A stretch of 17,791 nucleotides of DNA from CAYOID01 sp964573115 (GCA_964573115.1 CAZNIP010000064.1:1-17791), one strand, 5' to 3'; shown: positions 1 through 7,576, counted from the first letter of the stretch. Notes: generated by a model from the sequence alone, not told the origin. Numbers and translations: made by a program.

Positions 1-219
1 GAACACAGACCGCCCTGGATGAGCCTGGCCCCGAGCCTGGGTCTGTTGCTGTCTGAAAGGGTACGCATTGATCACCAACGCTCATCAGACACTGACCACT
101 CCAAGCTTCTGGGCCGTAACGAAAAACCTTGACACTTTGGTCAGTTGACACCAAGCTGTGTCCTCGTCCTCAGTGCTCGATCGGACAAGACTCGCCCGTT
201 CACAACGTTGCCCACAGCC
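1..219. other. Left-edge region with no confident gene
   Basis: No complete gene is visible here. On the plus strand, frame 3 is open from the window edge to a TGA at 54-56 (last residues PGPEPGSVAV). This could be the tail of an upstream gene, but 17 codons are too few to judge. A TTG-initiated extension of azlC from 145 is possible but less likely than the ATG at 220. Two TTGACA hexamers (129-134 and 145-150) have no matching -10 box at normal spacing. Confidence 0.3.
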
Positions 220-927
220 ATGCGATTGCCGACACGAAAAGCGCCCTGGCTGGCAGACGCCTTTCAGCAGACCGTCCCGATCATTCTCGGATACCTGCCG
301 ATAGGGTTCGCCTATGGGGTTCTGGCCCAGAAGACCGGGCTGAGCTCAGTGAACACCCTGCTCATGTCCCTGCTGGTCTTTGCCGGCTCCGCCCAGCTCA
401 TCGCGGTCGGCCTCTTTGCCGCCGGCACTGGCCCGGCTTCGGTCATCCTGACCACCTTCATCGTCAATCTCAGGCACCTGCTCATGTCCGCCGCCCTGGC
501 CCCCTACCTCCGGGGCTGGCCGTCCTGGCTGCAGGCCCTGTTCGCCTTTCAGCTCACAGACGAGACCTTTGCCCTGCACGCCAGCCGCTTTCCAGGCGGT
601 GAGCTCATCAAACCCCGCATCCTTTCGGTCAACATCATCGCCCAGACGGCCTGGCTTGCCGGGACCTTTCTCGGGCTCATCGCCTCCACCCTGATCACGG
701 ACATCACGCCCATCGGGCTCGATTACGCCCTGCCGGCCATGTTCATCGTCCTCCTGGTCTGGCAGGTCACCTCTCTGGTCCGGCTCAGTGCCGCTGTCAT
801 CGGAGGTCTCTTCTCGGTCGTCTTCTTTCTGGCCGGACTGGACCAGTTCAACGTGATCCTGGCCACCGTCCTGGCTGCCACCTGCGGACTCGGAGTTGAC
901 GCATGGACCAGACGACGATCTTCCTGA
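220..927 (+). CDS. azlC: AzlC family branched-chain amino acid exporter, large subunit
   Basis: Large, polytopic subunit of a two-component AzlCD-type transporter, which in characterised members exports branched-chain amino acids and analogues across the inner membrane. The 235-residue protein is almost wholly hydrophobic. It carries family-typical blocks: an N-terminal PIILGYLPIGFAYG segment, a FAGSAQLIA segment, NLRHLLMSAALAP and LTDETFAL. Its length is normal for the family. I chose the ATG at 220 because the first helix block follows directly; no strong Shine-Dalgarno site precedes it, and an in-frame TTG lies at 145. The stop overlaps the start of azlD by 25 bases, so the two are translationally coupled. 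The substrate is inferred from the family only. Confidence 0.9.
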   Translation: MRLPTRKAPWLADAFQQTVPIILGYLPIGFAYGVLAQKTGLSSVNTLLMSLLVFAGSAQLIAVGLFAAGTGPASVILTTFIVNLRHLLMSAALAPYLRGWPSWLQALFAFQLTDETFALHASRFPGGELIKPRILSVNIIAQTAWLAGTFLGLIASTLITDITPIGLDYALPAMFIVLLVWQVTSLVRLSAAVIGGLFSVVFFLAGLDQFNVILATVLAATCGLGVDAWTRRRSS

Positions 928-1232
928 CCATTCTGGGCATGATGGCCGTGACCTACATCCCCAGGGTCCTGCCCATCGTGACCCTGTCCTCGAAGAACCT
1001 CTCCCCGGCCCTGACCAAATGGCTGGAATGCATCCCGGCTGCCGTGCTCGCAGCCATGCTCCTGCCCTCGCTGATCCTCAGGGAGGGTCAGCTCGACCTC
1101 AGGGCGGACAACATCTTCCTCTGGGCGGCCCTGCCGACGCTGATCGTGGCCAAAAAGGGGCAGAGCTTTGTCGGGGCCATCATCGTGGGCATGGTCGTAG
1201 TGGCCCTGGCCAGGCTCTGCGGCCTCTCATAG
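903..1232 (+). CDS. azlD: AzlD family branched-chain amino acid exporter, small subunit
   Basis: Small membrane subunit of the AzlCD exporter. The 109-residue protein has about four hydrophobic segments and the family-typical early motif TYIPRVLPI. The segment LECIPAAVLAAMLLPSL is also characteristic. The start ATG lies inside the end of azlC and has a GGAG at 892-895 seven bases upstream, so the start is well supported. A strong hairpin follows seven bases after the stop, consistent with azlCD being a two-gene operon ending here. Such small subunits are normally needed with AzlC for transport; nothing unusual is visible in this copy. Confidence 0.88.
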   Translation: MDQTTIFLTILGMMAVTYIPRVLPIVTLSSKNLSPALTKWLECIPAAVLAAMLLPSLILREGQLDLRADNIFLWAALPTLIVAKKGQSFVGAIIVGMVVVALARLCGLS

Positions 1233-1238
1233 CCTTGC

Positions 1239-1267
1239 CCGGCCTCTTCCTGGTTTGAAGAGGCCGG
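1239..1267 (+). terminator. Hairpin after azlCD
   Basis: Perfect 11-bp inverted repeat (CCGGCCTCTTC with GAAGAGGCCGG) and a 7-base loop, starting seven bases after the azlD stop. There is no T-run on the 3' side, so it is terminator-like rather than a textbook intrinsic terminator. It may also act on convergent transcription from the parA side. Confidence 0.55.
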
Positions 1268-1315
1268 CCGGCACCGGGCGGCCTCATCGCCGCAAATCCG
1301 GGCCGTGAAGTAAGG

Positions 1316-1362
1316 GGCTGCACGTTGCGGGCATCACGGCATTCGCGCCGTGAGGGGCAGCC
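1316..1362 (-). terminator. Nested hairpin after the parA operon
   Basis: Outer arms GGCTGC (1316-1321) and GCAGCC (1357-1362) enclose an inner perfect stem TCACGGC (1334-1340) and GCCGTGA (1347-1353) with a 6-base loop. It sits directly downstream of the minus-strand small membrane gene. No T-run is seen, so terminator function is inferred from position and structure. Confidence 0.4.
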
Positions 1363-1365
1363 AGA

Positions 1366-1539
1366 CTAGAGCTTCAACCTGGCCAGGGCCACGCCTGCCA
1401 CCAGACCCAGGGCAAAGGCCCCCACAAAGCCCAGAACCTTTCCCAGTCCCTTGGCCGAACTCTGTGTGGGTCCGGACACCCTGGGCTTGTTGGCCAGCGG
1501 ATCTCTGGCTGCAGCCACCAGATCCCTTTTTCCGGTCAT
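1366..1539 (-). CDS. Small single-span membrane protein coupled to parA
   Basis: A 57-residue protein of no family I recognise. The first 30 residues are polar and basic (MTGKRDLVAAARDPLANKPR). Residues 33-54 form one strongly hydrophobic Gly/Ala/Leu/Val helix, followed by a short basic tail (ARLKL). This suggests a tail-anchored inner-membrane protein with a cytosolic N-terminus. The start is well fixed: GGAGG lies five bases upstream of the ATG, and the ATG overlaps the parA stop as ATGA. Coupling to an orphan ParA suggests a partner that anchors or recruits the ATPase, but that role is inference. No ribbon-helix-helix pattern, as expected for a ParG-type partner, is seen. Confidence 0.7.
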   Translation of the reverse strand: MTGKRDLVAAARDPLANKPRVSGPTQSSAKGLGKVLGFVGAFALGLVAGVALARLKL

Positions 1540-2171
1540 CCCGTCCTCCTGATGCGAGCCTCGATTTCCGAACACAGGCTGGCCATCTCCCTGGCCGCTT
1601 CGCTCGACGGAGCGTAGTCCAGAACCGATTGCCCCGATAACATGGCCTCCACGTAGGCGATGCGCTGACAGATCTCGGTCTCAAGGATGTTCACCCCGTA
1701 GGCCTCCATGGCCTCCCGGGCCTCCAGCCCCAGCCTGGTCCGGGGAATCTTTCTGCAGATGAGCATGGCCGCCTGCAGCTCTGGCCGCCTGTGACCGGCA
1801 GCACCCACCAGGTCCAAGATTTCCCTGGAGGACCAGATGTCCAGGGGGCTGGGGCCCACCGGTATCACGGCCAGGTCGGACAGGGCCAGAATGGACCGGA
1901 CCATGTCGCCCAGGGCCGGCGGGGAATCCACGACAGCCAGGCCGTGGTCCCTGAGCAGCCTCTTTTTCAGGGACGGCGTGAACGGATCCGGATGATGGAG
2001 GACCGGGACCGCATCGTTGCCCCCGATGGACTGCCACTGGAGGACACTTCCCTGGGGATCCCCGTCCACCAGGATCACGCTGTATCCCCGACCCCTCAGG
2101 CCCTGGGCCAGATTCACGGCCACCGTGGTCTTGCCCACCCCGCCCTTCTGGTTGACCACACTGATGATCAT
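1536..2171 (-). CDS. ParA/MinD-superfamily ATPase, short type, no ParB
   Basis: Deviant-Walker P-loop ATPase of the ParA group, 211 residues, without an N-terminal helix-turn-helix domain. In length and layout it resembles the short ParA proteins (ParF- or VirC1-like). Residues 9-16 are the deviant Walker A box KGGVGKTT, with both signature lysines (9 and 14). DGDPQGS at 36-42 is the A' motif, and VVDSPP is the Walker B segment. Such proteins form ATP-dependent dimers that position DNA, chemoreceptor arrays or other cargo. No parB, parS cluster or replication gene is present. The downstream gene is a small membrane protein read through an ATGA overlap, so the cargo may be membrane-linked. GAGGT lies upstream of the ATG. 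The ParA assignment is strong; the cargo is unknown. Confidence 0.9.
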   Translation of the reverse strand: MIISVVNQKGGVGKTTVAVNLAQGLRGRGYSVILVDGDPQGSVLQWQSIGGNDAVPVLHHPDPFTPSLKKRLLRDHGLAVVDSPPALGDMVRSILALSDLAVIPVGPSPLDIWSSREILDLVGAAGHRRPELQAAMLICRKIPRTRLGLEAREAMEAYGVNILETEICQRIAYVEAMLSGQSVLDYAPSSEAAREMASLCSEIEARIRRTG

Positions 2172-2269
2172 TGATCGCCCACCTCACAAGTCCCCGTCCA
2201 CACCTGCCTCACAGCCGATGCTTCTGCCTCGCCAGTTCCTGGTCTCAAGCTATGGCAATCACCTTTCAG

Positions 2270-2314
2270 GGTCAATGGGGCCATTGACAAACCAGGCCGC
2301 AGACCTCATGTAAT
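2270..2314 (+). promoter_or_regulatory. Divergent promoter region with 8-bp dyad
   Basis: GTCAATGG (2271-2278) and CCATTGAC (2281-2288) form a perfect dyad around GG. The right arm runs into TTGACA (2284-2289), an ideal -35 box. TGTAAT (2309-2314) matches five of six -10 positions, at a long 19-bp spacing, reading towards the transporter gene. The left arm gives TTGACC on the minus strand (2275-2270), facing parA, with only a weak -10. A repressor bound to the dyad would cover both -35 boxes. This is a prediction from sequence alone. Confidence 0.35.
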
Positions 2315-2369
2315 TGCTGGTCTGGCCACCGTTCCGGGATCAAATCTGGCAAGAACCGGCTGGACGGCG

Positions 2370-3818
2370 ATGTCTCCACCCTCATCCACCAACACCTGCT
2401 GCTGCCAGGTCTATCAGGACAACAGCTTGACACCACCGCTTTCCCGCCGGATCCGCCTGGCCTACAGCCTGCCCGGACTCTTCCTGTCCGTTGTCGGGGT
2501 GCCGCTCTTCATCTACATCCCCAAGTTCTACACCGACGTGGTGGGGGTGAACATGACCATTCTGGGCGGGATCATTCTGACCGCCAGGATCGTCGATGCC
2601 CTGACCGATCCGGCCGTGGGGCTCATCTCAGACCGGACCATCTCCAGATTCGGGCGGCGCAGGCCGTTCATGGCCCTGGGGGCCATCGGGCTGAGCCTCT
2701 TTCTGGTCATGCTCTACATCCCGCCCCACACCTCGTCGGCTGTGGCCACATGGTGGTTCGGGATCTCCCTGATCCTGCTGACGCTCTTCTGGACCGTTGT
2801 CGAGGTCCCCTGGGAGTCCCTGGGACCTGAGCTGACCTTTGACTACGACCAGCGAACCGGGCTGTTCGCCCTCCGGGATGGTTTCATGGTCCTGGGGACC
2901 CTTCTGGCCGTGGCCTCGCCCTGGATCATCTCCTCGGCCCTGAACATCGACCCCCAGGGGCCTGAGCAGCGGACCAGCTTTGCCATCTTTGCCCTGATCT
3001 ACGCCCCCCTGCTTGTGGGAACCCTGTGGTGGTGCGTTCTGTCTGTCCAGGAGCAGATGACCAGCACCATCCCGGAAAAGAGCTCTTTCTGGCCCAGCCT
3101 GTTTCGGGCCAGGGACAACAAGCCGTTCCTCATCCTCCTGGCCGCCTTCACCATCGCCTCCATCGGCAGCAACCTCCCGGCCACGCTCATACTCTACTAC
3201 GTTCAATATGTCCTGGGGGCGCCCTCGGCCGAGATCTTCCTCCTGGAGTACTTTGTCATCGGCATCCTCTGCCTGCCGCTCTGGGTCAAGCTGGCTCACA
3301 TCTTCGGCAAGAAGCAGGCCTGGATCGGGGCCATGATCGTGAACACCGGGGCTTTCCTGGGGGTCTTCTTCCTCGGTCGGGGCGACGTCCTGCTCTACGG
3401 GCTCCTGGTGGGCCTGTCCGGTGTCGGTTTCGGGGCCAGTCTGGCCCTGCCTTCTGCCATGCAGGCCGATGTCATCGATTACGACGAGCTCCTGCACTCC
3501 AAGCGCCAGGAAGGCCAGTACATCGGGATCTGGTCCGTGGCCAAAAAGATGTCCTCGGCCCTGGGCATGGGCTTGGCCCTGCCCCTGCTCGGCCTGGCCG
3601 GCTACGTCCCTGACCAGCCCCAGTCCCCGCAGGTCGTCCTGACCCTGAAAGTCCTCTACGCCCTGGTGCCCTGCCTCTTCAACATCCTGGCCATCGCCGT
3701 GGCCCTGAAGTATCCTCTGAACAAGACCAACCACCAGGCCATTCTCTCGGCAATCCAGGAACGCAGGGAGGGCCGACCGGTGGAGGATCCTTTACATCCA
3801 GGCCGAACTTTGGCATGA
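2370..3818 (+). CDS. MFS transporter, GPH (MelB-like) family
   Basis: Twelve-helix major facilitator of the glycoside-pentoside-hexuronide:cation symporter group. The N-terminal block AYSLPGLFLSVVGVPLFIYI is characteristic. It is followed by DALTDPAVGLISDRT (76-90) and FGRRRPF (94-100), which form the conserved loop 2-3 motif. Later, DVIDYDELLHSKRQEGQYIG is also typical of the family. The length (482) is normal. The first 19 residues (Ser/Thr/Cys-rich) do not look like this family. A TTG at 2427 with AGGA upstream would start just before the conserved region and may be the true start. Family members often carry sugars. Its position before a fatty-acid-modification operon, 131 bp away, makes a lipid-related substrate equally possible. 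Confidence 0.85.
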   Translation: MSPPSSTNTCCCQVYQDNSLTPPLSRRIRLAYSLPGLFLSVVGVPLFIYIPKFYTDVVGVNMTILGGIILTARIVDALTDPAVGLISDRTISRFGRRRPFMALGAIGLSLFLVMLYIPPHTSSAVATWWFGISLILLTLFWTVVEVPWESLGPELTFDYDQRTGLFALRDGFMVLGTLLAVASPWIISSALNIDPQGPEQRTSFAIFALIYAPLLVGTLWWCVLSVQEQMTSTIPEKSSFWPSLFRARDNKPFLILLAAFTIASIGSNLPATLILYYVQYVLGAPSAEIFLLEYFVIGILCLPLWVKLAHIFGKKQAWIGAMIVNTGAFLGVFFLGRGDVLLYGLLVGLSGVGFGASLALPSAMQADVIDYDELLHSKRQEGQYIGIWSVAKKMSSALGMGLALPLLGLAGYVPDQPQSPQVVLTLKVLYALVPCLFNILAIAVALKYPLNKTNHQAILSAIQERREGRPVEDPLHPGRTLA

Positions 3819-3887
3819 AGTGACAATCATTCATACGATCACTCAAGAGCACCAAACACCTTTTCGTCTCTGAACATCTGCAAGACG

Positions 3888-3920
3888 GGTTTCAGCGCTG
3901 CCGTCGGCAGCGCTGAAACC
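3888..3920. repeat. GGTTTCAG-family hairpin, copy 1
   Basis: Perfect 15-bp arms (3888-3902 and 3906-3920) around a 3-base loop GTC. The outer arm GGTTTCAG/CTGAAACC is shared with the hairpin at 9807-9841, while the cores differ. It lies between the transporter stop and the next gene. No T-run follows, so it may be a terminator, an mRNA-processing hairpin or a dispersed repeat. Confidence 0.7.
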
Positions 3921-3949
3921 TGTGACCCAATCCTCTTCGGAGCATCAGC

Positions 3950-5239
3950 GTGACCCAACCCCTTCGAGAAGCCCAGGGTCTGAACATCGCGGTCATCGGG
4001 GGCGGCATCTCCGGTATCATGGCCGCCCACCTCCTGAGCAGGCGTCACCAGGTCCACCTCTTTGAACAGGCCCCCAAGCTCGGAGGGCACACCCATACCC
4101 ACGAGGTTCAGGAAGGCCCGGATGCCGGTCTGTGCGTGGACATGGGGTTCATCGTCCTCAACAACCGGACATACCCGGTTCTCAACCAGTTCCTGGACCA
4201 GCTCGGAATCATCCGGGCCCCGACGAACATGTCCTTCAGCTTCTATGACCGGGCCAAGTCCCTGTTTTACTCAGGCACCAGCTTCAGGGGGCTGTTCGCC
4301 CAAAAGGCCAACCTGTTCAGGCCATCTTTCTGGCGGCTGCTCCTGACCATCAGGCAGTTCTGCTCCCAGGCCCAGAAGGACGTCTGCTCCACCGAGATCG
4401 AACAGCTTTCCCTGCACGACTACCTCCAGCTGCGATCGTTCCCGCCGCTCCTGGCCCAGGCCTATCTCCTACCCATGGTCTCGGCCATCTGGTCGGCCAC
4501 GGAACGTGACGTCCGCCATTTTCCAGCCTTGAGCCTGCTGCGTTTTTTTGACAATCACGGCCTGCTCTCCCTCTCCAAGCGCCCCCAGTGGCTCTACCTG
4601 CCTGGCGGGAGCCAGACCTATGTCCAGGCCTTTGCCCGCGGTTTTACAGGCCACATCCACACCGGGACCCCGGTCCGAAAGGTGCGCAGGGACAACGGTC
4701 AGGTCATGGTCACCGCCCCAGGGCAGGGGGAGACCCGGTTCGATGCAGCTGTCCTGGCGGCCCATGCCGACCAGAGCTTTGAAATCATTGAAGACCCTAC
4801 CGAGCACGAGCGGGCCTGCCTGGAACCCTGGACCTATGCCAGGAACAGGGTCATCCTGCACACCGACACCTCCATGCTCTCTCCGTGGAAGAAAGGCTGG
4901 GCCTGCTGGAACTCGGTGCGCGAGCCCTTCATGGCTCCCTGGGAGCCTGTTTCTGTCCACTACTACATGAACCGGCTGCAGCAGTTCCAGGCCGGGCAGG
5001 ACTACGTGGTCAGCCTCAACCCCAGGACCGACCCGGTCCAGGAGAGCGTTCTTGAAGAGGTCGTCTTCGACCACCCCCAATTCACTTTCGAGGCCCTTGA
5101 GGCCCAGAAGGAGCTGCATCAGCTCAACCGCCACTCCAGAACCCTGTTCTGCGGGGCCTACCATGGGTACGGCTTTCACGAGGATGGGGCCAGGTCTGGA
5201 GCCGATGTGGCCAGGGAGGCCTTCGGGATCGAGCTGTGA
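3950..5239 (+). CDS. FAD-dependent amine-oxidase-like protein (COG2907 type)
   Basis: Flavoprotein of the NAD(P)/FAD-binding amine oxidase superfamily, 429 residues, of unassigned reaction. The N-terminus has the Rossmann dinucleotide fold: IAVIGGGISG (13-22) and an acidic residue in HLFEQ (E39). GGHTHT follows at 45-50. A C-terminal FAD-contact region is likely around CGAYHGYGFHEDG. It starts at a GTG with GGAG (3939-3942) seven bases upstream. It heads a three-gene set with DUF1365 and a Cfa-like methyltransferase, an arrangement known from other proteobacteria and often linked to oxidative or singlet-oxygen stress. By context it probably acts on modified membrane acyl chains as an oxidase, desaturase or isomerase. 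That function is inference. The family call itself is secure. Confidence 0.85.
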   Translation: MTQPLREAQGLNIAVIGGGISGIMAAHLLSRRHQVHLFEQAPKLGGHTHTHEVQEGPDAGLCVDMGFIVLNNRTYPVLNQFLDQLGIIRAPTNMSFSFYDRAKSLFYSGTSFRGLFAQKANLFRPSFWRLLLTIRQFCSQAQKDVCSTEIEQLSLHDYLQLRSFPPLLAQAYLLPMVSAIWSATERDVRHFPALSLLRFFDNHGLLSLSKRPQWLYLPGGSQTYVQAFARGFTGHIHTGTPVRKVRRDNGQVMVTAPGQGETRFDAAVLAAHADQSFEIIEDPTEHERACLEPWTYARNRVILHTDTSMLSPWKKGWACWNSVREPFMAPWEPVSVHYYMNRLQQFQAGQDYVVSLNPRTDPVQESVLEEVVFDHPQFTFEALEAQKELHQLNRHSRTLFCGAYHGYGFHEDGARSGADVAREAFGIEL

Positions 5240-5280
5240 ACCTCAGGATGCCTTGAACCCTTGAACCGTGAACGAGGAAC
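5238..5280. repeat. Short degenerate heptad tract before DUF1365
   Basis: GAAC recurs at 5255, 5263, 5270 and 5277 (spacings 8, 7, 7), filling the gap between the amine-oxidase stop and the DUF1365 start. An earlier GAAC at 5238 overlaps the stop codon of the upstream gene. The last unit also supplies the GAGGA used as ribosome-binding site. It is the same kind of degenerate period-7 sequence seen at 7270-7385 and 12621-12653. Confidence 0.5.
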
Positions 5281-5281
5281 C

Positions 5282-6073
5282 ATGGTCTCCTCCATCATCC
5301 AGGCCAGAGTCGAGCACACCCGCCACCTGCCGAAGTCGCACCATTTCCAGTATGACCTGTACGTCTACCTCCTCGATCTGGACGAACTCCCTGACCTGGA
5401 CCGCTCCGTACGTCTCTTCGGCCTCAACCGGCATCAGGTGGTCTCCCTGTTTGACCGGGACTACCTCCAGGACGAACCCGGTTCCATCAGGGAGAAGCTC
5501 CTGGACCTGCTCACCGGCCACGGGACCGCTGCTTCAGACGTGGGCAGGATTCTTCTGGCCACCTCAGCCAGGTACGTGAACTCGGTCTTCAATCCGGTCA
5601 GCTTCTACTTCGTCTTCGCCCCAGACCGCTCTCTGACCTGCTGCGTGGCTGAAGTGAACAACACCTTCGGGGAAAAGCACGTCTACCCCCTGCTCGTGCA
5701 GGACAACGAGGGGCCTTTCCCGGCCAGGTTCCATGCGGCCAAAGCCTTTCATGTCTCCCCGTTTTTCGACCGTACCGGCACGTACCGGTTCGAGTTCGAC
5801 GATCCCTGGACCAGGCTCGCTGTCCAGATCAGACTGGAAAAGGATGAACAGACGGTCTTTGAGGCCAGCCTGACCCAGACTGCACCGGCCATGGAGCTCA
5901 ACAGCCGCAACCTGGTGACCACGCTGCTCAGGCACCCCCTGGCTGCCCGGCTGACCTTTCCCAGAATCCTGGCCCAGGCGGCCAGACTGTCCCTTGGACG
6001 CAAGCTCCCCACCTACACCAAGCCTGAGCCCATCAGCCCCATGACCCTGCGGACCAGGAGAAAGAAGTCGTGA
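5282..6073 (+). CDS. DUF1365 family protein
   Basis: A 263-residue DUF1365 (COG3496) protein of unknown biochemical role. It shows the family hallmarks: an early Arg/His-rich block (ARVEHTRHLPKSHHFQYDL), NSVFNPVSFYFVF, CVAEVNNTFGEKHVYPL and KAFHVSPFF. I chose the ATG at 5282, with GAGGA just upstream, over an in-frame TTG at 5261 that lies inside a repeat tract. The stop overlaps the next gene's GTG start (GTGA), so it is co-translated with the Cfa-like enzyme. The family is found almost always beside Cfa-like methyltransferases and COG2907 flavoproteins, so it very likely takes part in the same acyl-chain modification. No signal peptide or obvious transmembrane helix is seen. Confidence 0.87.
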   Translation: MVSSIIQARVEHTRHLPKSHHFQYDLYVYLLDLDELPDLDRSVRLFGLNRHQVVSLFDRDYLQDEPGSIREKLLDLLTGHGTAASDVGRILLATSARYVNSVFNPVSFYFVFAPDRSLTCCVAEVNNTFGEKHVYPLLVQDNEGPFPARFHAAKAFHVSPFFDRTGTYRFEFDDPWTRLAVQIRLEKDEQTVFEASLTQTAPAMELNSRNLVTTLLRHPLAARLTFPRILAQAARLSLGRKLPTYTKPEPISPMTLRTRRKKS

Positions 6074-7278
6074 CCAGAGTCTGGCGGCGGATCGTGTTCG
6101 CCTATCTGTCAAGGCTCAGGCGCGGCCATCTGATTCTCTGGGATCCTGAGGGCAAAAAGCATGTTTTTGCCGGACAGGGCCCCGGTGTCACGGCGTCCAT
6201 CCAGATCCTCAAGGAGTCCTTTTTCTCCAGGGCGGCTCTGGGCGGGGAGATCGGCTTTGGCGAAGCGTACACCGAGGGGTTGTGGACCAGCCCCGACCTC
6301 GTGGCTGTCTTCAGTCTCTTCCTGACCAACCAGGACCTGAAATCGACCCTGCACCTGCCGGGTTTTCTCGACGGCCTGCTGAAGAGGATCCTCGGCTTCC
6401 GCAGCCGGCGGAACTCTCTCAAAGGCAGCAAAGACAACATCGAGGCCCACTACGATCTGAGCAACGAGCTCTTCTCCCGTTTCCTGGATCCGTCCATGAC
6501 CTATTCCTGCGCTGTCTTTGACCGCAGTCAGGATCTCGAAGCCTCCCAGCAGCGCAAGCTGGCCATGATTGCCGACAAGGCCCGACTCCAGCCTGGTGAC
6601 CGGGTCCTGGAGATCGGTTGCGGGTGGGGAAGCTTCATGCTCGAGGCCGTGTCCAGGGACTGTGCGGTCTCAGCCGTGACCCTGTCAGAGAATCAGGCCG
6701 CCTGGGTCCGGGACATGATCGACCAGGGCCAACTCCAGGGCTCGGCCTCTGTGAGCGTCCAGGACTACCGCACCATCGAGCAGACCTTTGACGCGGTGGT
6801 CTCCATCGAGATGCTCGAAGCGGTTGGCCACGAGTACCACCCGAGCTTCTTCAAGGCGGTGGATCGGGCCCTCAAACCCGGCGGACGTGCCGTGATTCAG
6901 GTCATCACCATCAACGACCAGCGCTACCCGGGCTACAGATGGGAGGGGGACTGGATCCGCAAGTACATATTCCCTGGAGGGCTCCTGCCATGTCTGGCCC
7001 GTATCAGTGACGTCCTCCAGAAACACACCACCCTGAACATCAGCCATGTGGAGGCCATCGGCCATCACTACGCCAGGACCCTGGCCCTGTGGCGGAAACG
7101 CTTCCTGGACCGGGTGTCCGAACTTGAAAAATGTGGTTTTGACGAGCGCTTCCAGCGGATGTGGATTTACTATCTGGCCCTGTGCGAGGCCGGCTTCAGG
7201 TCAGGGCACATCAACGACCTCCAGATCGTCCTGGAGCGGCCCTGGTGTGTGGATGCATCAGGGGATTCGGAATGCTGA
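6070..7278 (+). CDS. Cyclopropane-fatty-acyl-phospholipid synthase family methyltransferase
   Basis: SAM-dependent methyltransferase of the Cfa family, 402 residues, acting on unsaturated acyl chains of membrane phospholipids. Visible motifs: EAHYDLSNELF (125-135), YSCAVF (145-150, Cys147 matching the E. coli Cys139), the SAM loop VLEIGCGWGSF (179-189), SIEMLEAVG (245-253), YIFPGGLLP (299-307) and HYARTLALW (333-341, matching the Tyr317 region). The position of the E. coli bicarbonate-binding histidine (HTI) appears to read ITI (279-281). This copy may therefore belong to the Cfa-like subgroup that sits beside DUF1365, possibly making methylated products other than a cyclopropane ring. It starts at a GTG overlapping the DUF1365 stop. 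The end of the operon is followed by repeats. Confidence 0.88.
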   Translation: MTRVWRRIVFAYLSRLRRGHLILWDPEGKKHVFAGQGPGVTASIQILKESFFSRAALGGEIGFGEAYTEGLWTSPDLVAVFSLFLTNQDLKSTLHLPGFLDGLLKRILGFRSRRNSLKGSKDNIEAHYDLSNELFSRFLDPSMTYSCAVFDRSQDLEASQQRKLAMIADKARLQPGDRVLEIGCGWGSFMLEAVSRDCAVSAVTLSENQAAWVRDMIDQGQLQGSASVSVQDYRTIEQTFDAVVSIEMLEAVGHEYHPSFFKAVDRALKPGGRAVIQVITINDQRYPGYRWEGDWIRKYIFPGGLLPCLARISDVLQKHTTLNISHVEAIGHHYARTLALWRKRFLDRVSELEKCGFDERFQRMWIYYLALCEAGFRSGHINDLQIVLERPWCVDASGDSEC

Positions 7279-7389
7279 ATTTTGAATGGCGAATGCAGAA
7301 TGCTCAAGAGGAAACAGGAAAGATGCGGCTGCAAAAACTCAAGATGCAGCCGCAAAAGTCAGAACACAGAATTCAGAAGCCAGAATAAT
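7270..7389. repeat. Degenerate heptad repeats after the Cfa operon
   Basis: GAAT occurs at 7270, 7277, 7284, 7291 and 7298, exactly every 7 bases; the first two units overlap the end of the Cfa-like gene. A second block has CAGAA at 7360, 7367, 7374 and 7381, again period 7. The first three bases of each unit vary. The open frames here have no protein character. This is the first part of a gene-free stretch (7279-7757). Confidence 0.75.
7325..7353 (+). terminator. Hairpin between the two heptad blocks
   Basis: GCGGCTGCA (7325-7333) and TGCAGCCGC (7345-7353) form a perfect 9-bp stem with an 11-base A-rich loop, about 50 bases after the Cfa-like stop. AAAAG rather than T follows, so it is a weak terminator candidate or part of a repeat element. 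Confidence 0.35.
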
Positions 7390-7501
7390 CAATGAATTAT
7401 ATACAGCAATTGACGCCGGGAAACCGCTGCATGGACTTTTTGCACTGACGTCAGGAAAAGCGCATCAAGCATTTTTCTCTAACCTGGTCGCCCTGCCACT
7501 T

Positions 7502-7572
7502 CCCTCAACCCTCAACCCTCGACCTGTCAGCCCAGGCCAGCGGCCGAGCTGGCTCCTGTCTTCTGTCTTCTC
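7502..7572. repeat. Heptad tract and direct repeat, copy 1
   Basis: CCCTCAA units at 7502 and 7509, then CCCTCGA at 7516, run with period 7. TCCTG, TTCTG and TTCTC follow at 7554, 7561 and 7568. The 23 bases at 7513-7535 recur exactly at 7681-7703, and the following 25-30 bases are similar in both copies. The region has no coding character. Confidence 0.7.
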
Positions 7573-7576
7573 GTAT

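Noticed and set aside
129..150. TTGACA boxes as azlC promoter
   Set aside because: Neither hexamer (129-134, 145-150) has a recognisable -10 element at 16-19 bp.
2628..3734. Minus-strand open frame of 368 codons
   Set aside because: Antisense to the transporter gene. Its composition (Gly, Gln, Asp, Pro rich) mirrors the hydrophobic codons of the real gene.
7445..7454. Palindrome CTGACGTCAG
   Set aside because: A perfect 10-bp palindrome, but isolated, not near a promoter, and short enough to occur by chance.
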